A stretch of DNA of 29,125 bases from CAKUIA01 sp034180465 (lineage in GTDB: Bacteria > Verrucomicrobiota > Verrucomicrobiia > Opitutales > Intestinicryptomonadaceae): contig JAXFOH010000002.1 in the NCBI GenBank assembly GCA_034180465.1, forward strand, positions 1 to 29,125. The letters run 5' to 3'. The notes under the pieces were generated by a model that saw nothing but the letters and a program-made list of their open reading frames with translations, was not told the origin of the DNA and made no database searches. Below, in pieces: positions 1 through 6,560 of this stretch. The translations under genes and the position numbers were made by a program. The first letter of the stretch is position 1, and each line of letters opens with the position of its first letter.

Positions 1-9
1 GGAGGTGAG
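1..9 (+). promoter_or_regulatory. Strong Shine-Dalgarno site of the tape measure gene
   Basis: GGAGGTGAG lies three bases before the ATG at 13 and fixes that start. So full a match to the anti-Shine-Dalgarno is unlike most other genes in the window, many of which have no obvious site. It fits the view that the first kilobase comes from a different, Firmicutes-type genome. Confidence 0.8.
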
Positions 10-12
10 CGA

Positions 13-1065
13 ATGGCAGTCGATATAGGACCTAAGATCGGCATAGACGGCGAAGCGGAGTTTAGGAAGTCGCTACAGAATATAAATCAACAGTTGAAAA
101 CGCTCGGCTCGGAGATGAATGCTGTAACATCGGCTTTCGGCGATAACGCCGACAGCGAGGACGCGCTGACCGCGAAATCGTCGGTGCTGACCAAGCAGAT
201 CGAGGCACAGCAGAAAAAGATCGATGAACTGAACAAGGGACTCACCGCGTCTGCCGAAAAATACGGCGAAAACGACACCAGAACGCTGAAATGGCAACAG
301 GCGGTAAATAACGCAAACGCCGAGCTTAGCTCGATGAAAAATCAGCTCGGCAAAACTACCACTGGAATTGACGAGAATAAAGCCGCTATTGATAGCAATA
401 GCGGCTCGGTTAGCAGTTGGAAAGATAAACTCAGCGCATTAGGTAGTGTTTTAGGGATAATTGGTAAAACCGTCGCAACTGCTGTTACGGGTGCTACAGC
501 AGCCGTTACAGCGTTTGCGAAAACTTCCATTGATGCAGGAATGAGCTTTGACACTTCAATGTCTCAGGTAGCTGCTACGATGGGGACGACCGTTGATTCA
601 ATTTCGGAATTGCGCGATTTTGCTATGGAAATGGGCGCGAACACTGCCTTCTCGGCTGTGCAGGCGGCGGACGCATTAAACTACATGGCACTTGCCGGGT
701 ACGACAGCGAGGAATCAATGTCAGCGCTGCCAACCGTCCTCAATCTTGCCGCGGCGGGTGCGCTTGACCTCGCGGAAGCGTCTGATATGGTCACCGACGT
801 CCAGTCGGCGCTCGGACTGTCGATGGAAGAATCCGCCGAGCTCGTCGATAAGATGGCGAAAGCGGCGTCGAGCTCCAACACGAGCGTCGGACAGCTCGGC
901 TCAGCGATCCTGACTGTCGGCGGAACCGCAAAAAACCTCGCCGGAGGCACAACGGAGCTATCAACTGCACTCGGAATCCTTGCCGATAACGGCATCAAGG
1001 GGGCAGAAGGCGGAACGGCGCTCCGAAATATCATCTTGTCGCTGTCGGCTCCGAAATTATTTTGA
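13..1065 (+). CDS. Phage tail tape measure protein, N-terminal part (truncated at a join)
   Basis: This is the N-terminal part of a TP901-type phage tail tape measure protein, which sets tail length and helps DNA entry. Residues 15-130 are rich in Gln, Lys and Ala and should form a long coiled coil. A hydrophobic Ala/Val/Gly-rich segment follows at about 140-170. The conserved PhageMin_Tail core starts near residue 175, with SFDTSMSQVAATMG and later GGTALRNIILSLSAP. In full-length relatives this last motif continues with hundreds more residues. Here it ends at SAP, and the final three codons before the stop come from the neighbouring genome. Base composition is richer in G and C than the rest of the window, with frequent CTC, GGA and GAC codons. 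The context suggests DNA from a Clostridia-like phage. The family call is firm; the host is inferred. Confidence 0.85.
   Translation: MAVDIGPKIGIDGEAEFRKSLQNINQQLKTLGSEMNAVTSAFGDNADSEDALTAKSSVLTKQIEAQQKKIDELNKGLTASAEKYGENDTRTLKWQQAVNNANAELSSMKNQLGKTTTGIDENKAAIDSNSGSVSSWKDKLSALGSVLGIIGKTVATAVTGATAAVTAFAKTSIDAGMSFDTSMSQVAATMGTTVDSISELRDFAMEMGANTAFSAVQAADALNYMALAGYDSEESMSALPTVLNLAAAGALDLAEASDMVTDVQSALGLSMEESAELVDKMAKAASSSNTSVGQLGSAILTVGGTAKNLAGGTTELSTALGILADNGIKGAEGGTALRNIILSLSAPKLF
381..406. repeat. Perfect inverted repeat inside the tape measure gene
   Basis: Eleven bases at 381-391 pair perfectly with 396-406 around a four-base loop (ATAG). The repeat lies inside the coding region and encodes Ala/Asp/Ser-rich residues just before the hydrophobic segment. 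No T-run follows, so it is not a normal terminator. Confidence 0.6.
1046..1054. other. Probable chimeric join between phage DNA and oppF
   Basis: The rightward tape measure reading frame keeps family sequence through the SAP codons ending at 1053. The leftward oppF frame keeps family sequence through the SEP codons ending at 1046. The two homologies overlap by only about eight bases (CGGCTCCG) and both proteins stop matching their families there. Composition and ribosome-site style change at the same place. This is best read as a microhomology join, either an assembly or amplification chimera or, less likely, a real recombination. Confidence 0.8.
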
Positions 1066-1408
1066 AAACGCTCATTTTCGGATTCAGCGAATTGAAAGGG
1101 TCTTGAAACACCATCTGTATTTTTTTGCGGAGGGGCATAAAATCCCTGCGCGAAAGATTGTCTATGCGAGTTCCATCAAAAAATATTTCGCCATTGGCGG
1201 GCTTTACAAGCGAAACAATGCTGCGGCCTATGGTTGTTTTGCCCGAACCGCTTTCACCAACAAGCCCTACGGTTTCGCCTTTTTTTACGAAGAACGAAAC
1301 GTTGTCTACGGCGTTGAACGATTTTTTGCCGCGCCCGAAAAGCCCCGAAGAAGTGTCGAAGCTTACAACCAAATTTTTTACCTCAAGCAATGTGTTTTGC
1401 GAATCCAT
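1046..1408 (-). CDS. Oligopeptide/dipeptide ABC transporter ATP-binding protein, OppF/DppF type, 5' part only
   Basis: This is the second ATPase of an oligopeptide or dipeptide importer. It would sit on the cytoplasmic face and form a heterodimer with the OppD-like protein encoded directly upstream. About 120 residues remain, with Walker A GESGSGKTTIG near residue 50 and the Q-loop region MVFQDPFNSLNPKMS near residue 105, which is typical of OppF. Family members have about 320 residues. The signature motif, Walker B and the C-terminal substrate domain are all missing because the frame is cut at the join near 1046. The start at 1408 lies one base after the oppD stop, so the two genes are translationally linked. 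As shown it cannot be functional, but the organism's real gene is probably complete beyond the join. Confidence 0.85.
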
Positions 1409-1409
1409 C

Positions 1410-2237
1410 TTACAAATTTTCGTAGTCTATGCTTACTAGTTTTTCGTGCTTATGTCCTAGGCGTGGAACACAGGCAATAAGCGCCTTTGTATAGGGGTGC
1501 TGCGGGTTTTTAAGCACGTCTTTTGTGTAGCCGCTTTCCACAATTTGCCCTCTAAACATAACCATAACCTTTTCGCATAAAGACGAAATTATCCCGAAAT
1601 TGTGCGTTATTAAAATAAGCGACATTTTGCGGTTTTCGTGCACCGATTTTAAAAGGTCTATAATCTGTTTTTGGATGGTTACGTCTAGCGCGGTTGTAGG
1701 CTCGTCGGCAACCAAAAGAGAGGGCGCGCAGCTTAACGCCATTGCAATCATTGCCCTTTGCTGCATACCGCCCGAAAGCTCGTGCGGATACGCGTCGTAC
1801 CTTAAGTTTGCGTCTCTTATGCCCACTTGTTCCAGCATTTTCACCACAAAGCCCCTAACGTCTTTCTCTTCGGGCATATGTATTCTTACAGCTTCCGCAA
1901 TTTGCGAGCCTATTGTAAAAACTGGATTAAGCGAAGCCGAAGCCTCCTGAAAAACATAGGCTATTTTTGCGCCCCTTATTTTGCGCAGCCCGCTTGGCGA
2001 CATTTTAAGTATGTCGCGTCCGTTTAGCAGAATTTTGCCCGAAATTTCGCAGACGGGCGGCTTTGGAAGAAGCCTTGTAAACGAAAGCGAAGTAATGGTC
2101 TTGCCCGAGCCACTTTCGCCGACAATGGCAACCGAATCGCCGTCGTTTATGTCGAACGAAATGCCCCTTACCGCCTGCGTTTTGCGCGAACCAGAATTGA
2201 ATGTAATTTTTAAATCCCTTACCGAAAGCAAGCTCAT
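1410..2237 (-). CDS. Oligopeptide/dipeptide ABC transporter ATP-binding protein, OppD/DppD type
   Basis: This is a 275-residue ATPase subunit of a peptide-type ABC importer. Walker A GESGSGKT lies near residue 40, the Q-loop at AYVFQEASASLNPVF, the signature LSGGMQQR near 154, Walker B LLVADEPTTALD near 174, and the H-loop at LILITHN. The C-terminal part, with HPYTKALIACVPRL, is characteristic of OppD/DppD but ends sooner than usual (typically about 320-330 residues), so the last domain is short. No permease or binding-protein gene lies in the window; they may lie beyond the broken left edge. It follows the RsbW-like kinase gene with one intervening base and belongs to the same leftward operon. 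Peptide, nickel or sugar-peptide substrates cannot be told apart from sequence alone. Confidence 0.87.
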   Translation of the reverse strand: MSLLSVRDLKITFNSGSRKTQAVRGISFDINDGDSVAIVGESGSGKTITSLSFTRLLPKPPVCEISGKILLNGRDILKMSPSGLRKIRGAKIAYVFQEASASLNPVFTIGSQIAEAVRIHMPEEKDVRGFVVKMLEQVGIRDANLRYDAYPHELSGGMQQRAMIAMALSCAPSLLVADEPTTALDVTIQKQIIDLLKSVHENRKMSLILITHNFGIISSLCEKVMVMFRGQIVESGYTKDVLKNPQHPYTKALIACVPRLGHKHEKLVSIDYENL

Positions 2238-2238
2238 T

Positions 2239-2646
2239 TTATATGCGTTTTTTCAATGTAATTTCGTTGGCGGAACCCCTTCTGGCATACGAAAATTCGT
2301 CCATATTCTTTTTGCAGAAATATATGCCAAGCCCTCCTATTTTGCGCTCGTCTATGCCCGAAGTTAAATCGGCTTCTTTAGCCGACTTTGTAGGGTCGAA
2401 TTCCGGAGCAAAATCGCGCAAAAGAATTTCGGCCGTATTTCCGTTTAGGGAAAGTTCAACTTCTATTTTGCCGTCGGCTCTGCCCTTGTAGCCGTAGGTT
2501 GCCGAATTTGTAAAAAGCTCGTCCAAGCAAAGGTTTATGGCGAATATTGTGGCGTCGCTTACGCCCTGTTGCGCAAAAAACGCCTCAACGTCTTGCGAAA
2601 GACGCTCAACGTTTTCCAGCGAGCTTGTGTATGTTTTTTTCGTCAT
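2239..2646 (-). CDS. RsbW-type anti-sigma/serine kinase (HATPase_c_2 domain)
   Basis: This 135-residue protein is a GHKL-fold ATPase of the RsbW/SpoIIAB family. These proteins bind a sigma factor or other partner, and phosphorylate an STAS antagonist. The N box is at INLCLDELFTNSATYGY (about residues 41-57). The DFAPEFDP segment resembles the G1 box, and GGLGIYFCKK (about 103-112) is the glycine-rich lid or G2 box. The start overlaps the stop of the upstream phosphatase gene by four bases (ATGA type), so the two are translationally coupled. This is the normal arrangement for a partner-switching module. No STAS-domain antagonist is seen nearby. The target could be a sigma factor or a secretion or metabolic partner elsewhere. 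Confidence 0.82.
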   Translation of the reverse strand: MTKKTYTSSLENVERLSQDVEAFFAQQGVSDATIFAINLCLDELFTNSATYGYKGRADGKIEVELSLNGNTAEILLRDFAPEFDPTKSAKEADLTSGIDERKIGGLGIYFCKKNMDEFSYARRGSANEITLKKRI

Positions 2647-3815
2647 TTTATGGACACTTTAAATAGGCTGAAATCGTCGTCGAAATTGTCGCGCCCCTGA
2701 ACGGTTTGCACCGCATTTTTTATATCTTTCAAAGACGATGTTTGTTTTATTATCCCGGCAAAATCCCCTATGGTCATCATAGATTTGTCGGCTTGCTTTT
2801 CCACTTCGTATACGCCGTCGGAAAACACGAACAAGTCGCTTTCGGGCAAAACGGCGGTTTGCTCTTGAACATAGTCTATGCCCATGTTCGAGCCTACAAC
2901 AAGCCCCTTTGTTCCCAAAAAATGCAGGCCGTTTTTGTCTTTTAAAATTGCCGGCGGGTGTCCGCCGCTGGAATATTTTAAAACGCGCGTTTTTATGTTG
3001 TATACGCCGTACCACAAGGTAAAAAACATTCCGTTTTGCTTTTCCATATCAAAGGCTTTGCCCATTGCGTTTAAAACCTCGGCGGGCTCCTTAAAATCTA
3101 CACTGGCAAGCGTGCGCGAACGCAAAACATTTATCGCCGAAACCGACAGCAAGGCCGCTCCTACGCCGTGTCCGCATACGTCCAGCAAATACATCGCGTA
3201 GTTTTCGTCGTCTATAAAGCCGTAGCCGAAACAGTCGCCCCCAAGCATTGTAGAACTTTGAAACTCCCAATCGCACGAAAGCGAGTTGTAGGAACACTTT
3301 TCGGGCAAAAGGCTTTCCACATAGCTTTGGGCTTGATAGAGCTCTTTTTTTAGCGCGTTTTGGCTTTCCTGCAAAAGTTGCATTGCCCTGTTTTTTTCGC
3401 AATAATTTATGTAGGCTTTCGAGTGGTATTCTATTCTGGCAAGCATTTCAAGCTTGTCGGGCAATTTCACCATATAGTCGTTCGCGCCGTTTGCAAACGC
3501 CTTGTATTTTATTTCGGCATTGTCGGTTGCCGACAATACAATCATTGGAACTTCGGCGGTAGTGGGATTTTTTCTGAACTCCTTTACCAAATCCAGCCCG
3601 TCCATTTCGGGCATAGACAAATCCTGCAAAATTACGGTTGGTTTTGCTTTTTCGGCAACGGCAACGGCCTCTAGCGGGTTTTGGCAAAAGGTAAACGCAT
3701 AGCCAGTTTCGGCAATCATTCGCTTAAGAACCTCGCCGAAAATGGCCTGGTCGTCTACCATCAAAACCGAAATTTTCGAGCCGAAACCGTTTTTAGCTTC
3801 GTCAAAAATCTGCAT
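2643..3815 (-). CDS. Response regulator fused to SpoIIE/RsbU-type PP2C serine phosphatase
   Basis: This 390-residue protein has an N-terminal receiver domain (about 15-130) with the acidic pair D21/D22, phospho-acceptor D65 in LQDLSMPEMDG, S95 and K117. A short coiled coil follows at about 138-165. A C-terminal PPM/SpoIIE phosphatase domain (about 180-388) carries GGDCFGYG (D194), LLDVCGHGVGAAL (D212), FSDGVYE (D333) and DNFDDDFSLF, which are the usual metal-binding aspartates. Such proteins dephosphorylate a phospho-STAS antagonist when the receiver is phosphorylated, countering the RsbW-like kinase encoded next. No histidine kinase is encoded in the window. The phosphatase and receiver active-site residues all look intact. 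Confidence 0.9.
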   Translation of the reverse strand: MQIFDEAKNGFGSKISVLMVDDQAIFGEVLKRMIAETGYAFTFCQNPLEAVAVAEKAKPTVILQDLSMPEMDGLDLVKEFRKNPTTAEVPMIVLSATDNAEIKYKAFANGANDYMVKLPDKLEMLARIEYHSKAYINYCEKNRAMQLLQESQNALKKELYQAQSYVESLLPEKCSYNSLSCDWEFQSSTMLGGDCFGYGFIDDENYAMYLLDVCGHGVGAALLSVSAINVLRSRTLASVDFKEPAEVLNAMGKAFDMEKQNGMFFTLWYGVYNIKTRVLKYSSGGHPPAILKDKNGLHFLGTKGLVVGSNMGIDYVQEQTAVLPESDLFVFSDGVYEVEKQADKSMMTIGDFAGIIKQTSSLKDIKNAVQTVQGRDNFDDDFSLFKVSIK

Positions 3816-3828
3816 CTAAAAAATGCCC

Positions 3829-4356
3829 CTATTTTTTACCGAGCCCCAAAAAGGCCTTGATTCTGTCTTTCCAGCTTGCCTTTTCGGCTTCGGAAGGCGC
3901 GGGAGCTTCGTTTTCGTCCCACCATTGAGGAACTTCGGTTTCAAGCCCCGCCGTATGGCGGATTACATAAACCACCTTTTTTATAAGCTCTTGCATATCG
4001 TCGGGCAAAGCTCCCTTAAACATAAGGTCTATATGGTGAATATAGTGGTCGCTTTGCTTCATACTGCCGGGCACGCTGGTTATGGCGTATATTTGCGGAA
4101 TGGTTGCCGAAAACGCCTCGCTTGTAAGTTTCGACACCGTTCTTTTTGCCATATTGCGCCTTACGTCGTCGAGCGTGTCGAAAATGAACGTCAACGACAA
4201 ATACTCGAGCGTGCTAGTGCTTGGGCGCGCAACCTTGCAAATGCCGTCTTTTTCGCCGCCGAAAGAATCGTCGTTCATTGCAAAGTCGAAAAATGCAAGA
4301 AATTTTTCGCCCTGAAGCATTTCAAGTAGTTTTTGGTCGTTGAATGAGCTTTCCAT
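3829..4356 (-). CDS. Unknown protein co-transcribed with the phosphatase/kinase pair
   Basis: I do not recognise this protein. With the ATG start at 4356 it has 175 residues; a TTG start at 4407 would give 192. I prefer 4356 because it leaves about 89 bases for divergent promoters against the DUF456 gene, but neither start has a clear ribosome site. It looks soluble, without a signal peptide or membrane segment. The middle has alternating hydrophobic stretches and a histidine-bearing SDHYIHHIDLMF segment, then an amphipathic helix and PQWWDENE. The tail is Ala/Glu/Pro-rich and ends in a basic Lys/Gly stretch. It lies 13 bases upstream of the receiver-phosphatase gene in the same operon, so it may be an input, partner or target of that module. 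That role is inferred from position alone. Confidence 0.65.
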   Translation of the reverse strand: MESSFNDQKLLEMLQGEKFLAFFDFAMNDDSFGGEKDGICKVARPSTSTLEYLSLTFIFDTLDDVRRNMAKRTVSKLTSEAFSATIPQIYAITSVPGSMKQSDHYIHHIDLMFKGALPDDMQELIKKVVYVIRHTAGLETEVPQWWDENEAPAPSEAEKASWKDRIKAFLGLGKK

Positions 4357-4445
4357 ATTTTTGTTTGAATTTTTGCGTTTAAAATGTTTGATATATTTCT
4401 GGAACAAGTTAAGCGGCTATTGCAGCCTTTTACAAGCATAAAACT

Positions 4446-4952
4446 ATGGATTATTCTTTATATACACAACAGGCTAGTGCCCTGCTTTTAAGTGCGGTTT
4501 TTGCAATAGCGGCCATTGGCTCGTTTTTGCCGCTTTTGCCGGGACCAATGCTGGCGTTTGCGGGCGTGCTTGTATATAAGCTGATATTCCCCCAATCGCT
4601 TGAAGGCTGGTCGCTTATATGGTTTTCGGGCATAGCTGCCCTTGTTTCGCAAATTGCCGACTACGCCTTTACATATTTTGGCTCTAAAAAAATGGGGGCA
4701 ACTTGGAAGGGAGCTTTGGGTGCGATAATAGGCGCAATAGTTGGCATATTTATCCCGCCTATGATTTTATGGATATTTTTAGCCCCGCTTATCTTTGCGC
4801 TGCTTTTCGAGCTTTTGGGAGGCCGCCCCTTCGGAGAAGCCGCAAAGGCGGGTATTGGAGCTTTTTTGGGAACCGGGCTTTCGGCAATATTTAGGTTTGC
4901 CGTTGTCGTTTCTATTGGGGCTGGCTTTTGGCTTGGCGTACAATTCGCTTAA
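4446..4952 (+). CDS. DUF456 family inner-membrane protein
   Basis: This 168-residue hydrophobic protein has about five predicted membrane segments. It shows the repeated small-residue pattern of DUF456: GSFLPLLPGPMLAFAG near the N terminus, then GSKKMGATWKGALGAIIGAIVG and a second glycine-rich helix pair containing AAKAGIGAFLGTGLSAIF. Family members are short membrane proteins of unknown biochemical role, found in many bacteria. The gene is divergent from the unknown gene to its left and convergent with the BtuF-like gene to its right. Its stop at 4950-4952 lies inside the terminator region of that gene. Confidence 0.78.
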   Translation: MDYSLYTQQASALLLSAVFAIAAIGSFLPLLPGPMLAFAGVLVYKLIFPQSLEGWSLIWFSGIAALVSQIADYAFTYFGSKKMGATWKGALGAIIGAIVGIFIPPMILWIFLAPLIFALLFELLGGRPFGEAAKAGIGAFLGTGLSAIFRFAVVVSIGAGFWLGVQFA

Positions 4953-4982
4953 AAAAGCTGCGCACTTTTTAGCGGCAGCTTT
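4951..4982 (-). terminator. Intrinsic terminator of the BtuF-like gene, overlapping coding ends
   Basis: Bases 4954-4963 pair with 4972-4982 (one bulged G) around an eight-base loop. Read leftward, the stem runs into six T. The stem contains the stop codon of the BtuF-like gene (4969-4971) and touches the stop of the DUF456 gene (4950-4952), so the space between the convergent genes is almost wholly used as terminator. Confidence 0.6.
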
Positions 4983-5829
4983 CAACAATTTCGCAAACGC
5001 GCTTTAGCCCCAAAAGCACTTTTGGCGACGGCATACAGATAATGTCGCTGGCTATATAAAAAATTTTGCCGCTTTTTGCCGCCTTTGTTTTGCCCCAAAC
5101 GGGATCTTCTATGTATGATTCCTTTTTTGCCGCAAAGTCGCATTCGTCTTTTGCCTCTACTATTATAACTTCGGGGTTTGCCAGCAAAACAAATTCCTTT
5201 TGGGGCACAAACCAGGCGTTTGTGCCGTTGCCCGCGCAGTTTGCAGCCCCGGCATACTCCAAAATTTCGCCCGCAAAAGAATTTTTGCCCGCCGCCATCT
5301 TGTCGAACATAAAAATACATTTGGGCCTTCTTTTGCCCGCCGAATTTTCCATTGCAAAGCGTTTTTTTTCGCGCAGCTCGTTTGCAACCTTTTCGCCCTC
5401 TTTTGTTCTGTTTAGAGCGTTTGCCACAAGCATGACGTTTTTTGGAATGTTGTCGAACCCGTCGCCAAATAGCGAAATATGGCGTATTTTTAGCGCGTCT
5501 AACCTCTTTTCTATTTCGGGACAGTTTTTAGAGGCTATTATAAGCAAGTCGGGCTTTAGCGAAGCAATGCGCTCGTAGTTGGGGTCTATTATTCCGCCTA
5601 TTTTGGGCAAATGCCTAAAATTTTCCGGCAATTTGCAGAATTTTGAAACCGCAACCAAACAATTTTGGGCGTTTATCGAAAAAATAATGTCGGTTGTAGA
5701 CGGCGAAAGAGATATAACGCGCATTGTTTTTTGCCCCAAATTAGAGTCTTTGCATTGCACAGGGCAATCGGCAAAGATTTTAAACGCAAACAAAAACGCC
5801 AGCAATAATGCGGTAAAAACGGCTTTCAT
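4969..5829 (-). CDS. Periplasmic metal-chelate/cobalamin-binding protein, BtuF/TroA-like fold
   Basis: This is a 286-residue class III substrate-binding protein of an ABC importer for vitamin B12, haem or iron chelates. A signal peptide covers about residues 1-20 (hydrophobic core FTALLLAFLFAFKIF). The family opening MRVISLSPSTTDIIFSI starts near residue 36, and GGIIDPNYERIASLKPDLLI follows near 78. The long linking helix and the C-terminal lobe with NPEVIIVE are present. No lipobox is clear, so it is probably soluble in the periplasm. No BtuC/BtuD-like permease or ATPase lies next to it, so it is an orphan or works with a distant transporter. Substrate cannot be decided. Cobalamin is plausible by similarity of the first lobe to BtuF. 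Confidence 0.78.
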   Translation of the reverse strand: MKAVFTALLLAFLFAFKIFADCPVQCKDSNLGQKTMRVISLSPSTTDIIFSINAQNCLVAVSKFCKLPENFRHLPKIGGIIDPNYERIASLKPDLLIIASKNCPEIEKRLDALKIRHISLFGDGFDNIPKNVMLVANALNRTKEGEKVANELREKKRFAMENSAGKRRPKCIFMFDKMAAGKNSFAGEILEYAGAANCAGNGTNAWFVPQKEFVLLANPEVIIVEAKDECDFAAKKESYIEDPVWGKTKAAKSGKIFYIASDIICMPSPKVLLGLKRVCEIVESCR

Positions 5830-5933
5830 AGGGGCAATGATTCCCGCTTTTTAAAATAAAATCAATATTTTTGTAAAAAAAGCTTGCATATCGAAAACTT
5901 TTTGGCAGTATTGGTGGCTTAAATTCCTAGTAC

Positions 5934-6010
5934 GGGCGATTAGCTCAGTTGGTTAGAGCGTCTGTCTTACACACAGAATGTCGTAGGTTCGAGTCCTACA
6001 TCGCCCACCA
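5934..6010 (+). tRNA. tRNA-Val (anticodon TAC)
   Basis: This is a full cloverleaf of 77 bases including an encoded CCA. The acceptor stem pairs GGGCGAT (5934-5940) with ATCGCCC (6000-6006). The D arm is GCTCAGTTGGTTAGAGC, the anticodon stem TCTGT/ACAGA encloses the loop CTTACAC with anticodon TAC, and the T arm GTAGG-TTCGAGT-CCTAC is canonical. It reads GUA and probably other valine codons. It stands 20 bases ahead of ilvN, whose pathway makes valine, so the two could share a transcript. Confidence 0.97.
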
Positions 6011-6030
6011 TTTTTAAGTTTATAAGCGCA

Positions 6031-6525
6031 ATGAAACACACAATATCGGCTCTTGTAGAAAATAAGTTTGGTGTTTTGGCCAGAGTTGCGGGAATGTTCA
6101 GCGGGCGCGGTTTCAATATAGAAACTCTAAATGTCGGGCCGATGCATTCGGGTAAATACTCGCGTATTACCGTAACGGTTGCCGACGGCAAAAACACCGT
6201 GGAACAATGCGTAAATCAGCTAAAAAAGCTTGTAAACGTCATAGAAGTTAAAGATTTTTGCGAAACAACCCCCTTTGTTGCACGCGAATTGATTATTGCC
6301 AAAGTTAAGTGCACAAGCAAAACTCGCAGCGAGCTTATAGAAGTTGCGGGGCTCTTTAGGGGCAAAGTTATTGATGTAGAAAGAAATTCCCTTATAATAG
6401 AATGCACGGGCAACCCGAACAAGATTGCGGCATTTCTTTCGATGATAGAGCCTTTTGGCGTTATTGAAATGGCAAGAACGGGCAACGTGGCTCTCGAAAG
6501 AGGCGCGGCGGGCAAAAAGCAGTAA
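6031..6525 (+). CDS. ilvN: Acetolactate synthase small (regulatory) subunit
   Basis: This 164-residue protein is the regulatory subunit of acetolactate synthase, which joins two pyruvates, or pyruvate and 2-oxobutyrate, in valine, leucine and isoleucine synthesis. The N-terminal ACT domain (about 1-75) begins KHTISALVENKFGVLARVAG and contains FSGRGFNIETLNVGP, the valine-binding signature. The C-terminal ALS_ss_C domain (about 80-160) includes ELIEVAGLFRGKVIDV. The length is normal. The catalytic subunit gene (ilvB/ilvI) is not next to it, which is unusual; the neighbour downstream is ilvC. It follows tRNA-Val by 20 bases and lacks a strong ribosome site. Confidence 0.93.
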   Translation: MKHTISALVENKFGVLARVAGMFSGRGFNIETLNVGPMHSGKYSRITVTVADGKNTVEQCVNQLKKLVNVIEVKDFCETTPFVARELIIAKVKCTSKTRSELIEVAGLFRGKVIDVERNSLIIECTGNPNKIAAFLSMIEPFGVIEMARTGNVALERGAAGKKQ

Positions 6526-6560
6526 ACGCAAAAGACTGTCGCGTTTAGAAGGGATTTTTT

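Noticed and set aside
1..1065. Start of an integrated prophage
   Set aside because: Only one broken tail gene is present and the next gene is cut at the same bases. There is no integrase, att repeat or phage end, so a chimeric join is simpler.
980..1480. Rightward 166-residue frame across the phage/oppF join
   Set aside because: It reads the complement of oppF and merges two unrelated sequences. Nothing in it resembles a protein family.
5881..5930. Sigma-70 promoter for tRNA-Val (TTGCAT and AGTATT spaced by 17)
   Set aside because: The -10 match is poor and other AT-rich hexamers nearby fit equally well, so no promoter is called.
6523..6547. Seven-base inverted repeat between ilvN and ilvC, considered as an attenuator
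   Set aside because: The arms are short, the loop is 11 bases, no leader peptide rich in valine or leucine codons is present, and the following T-run is part of the ilvC leader. The evidence is too weak.
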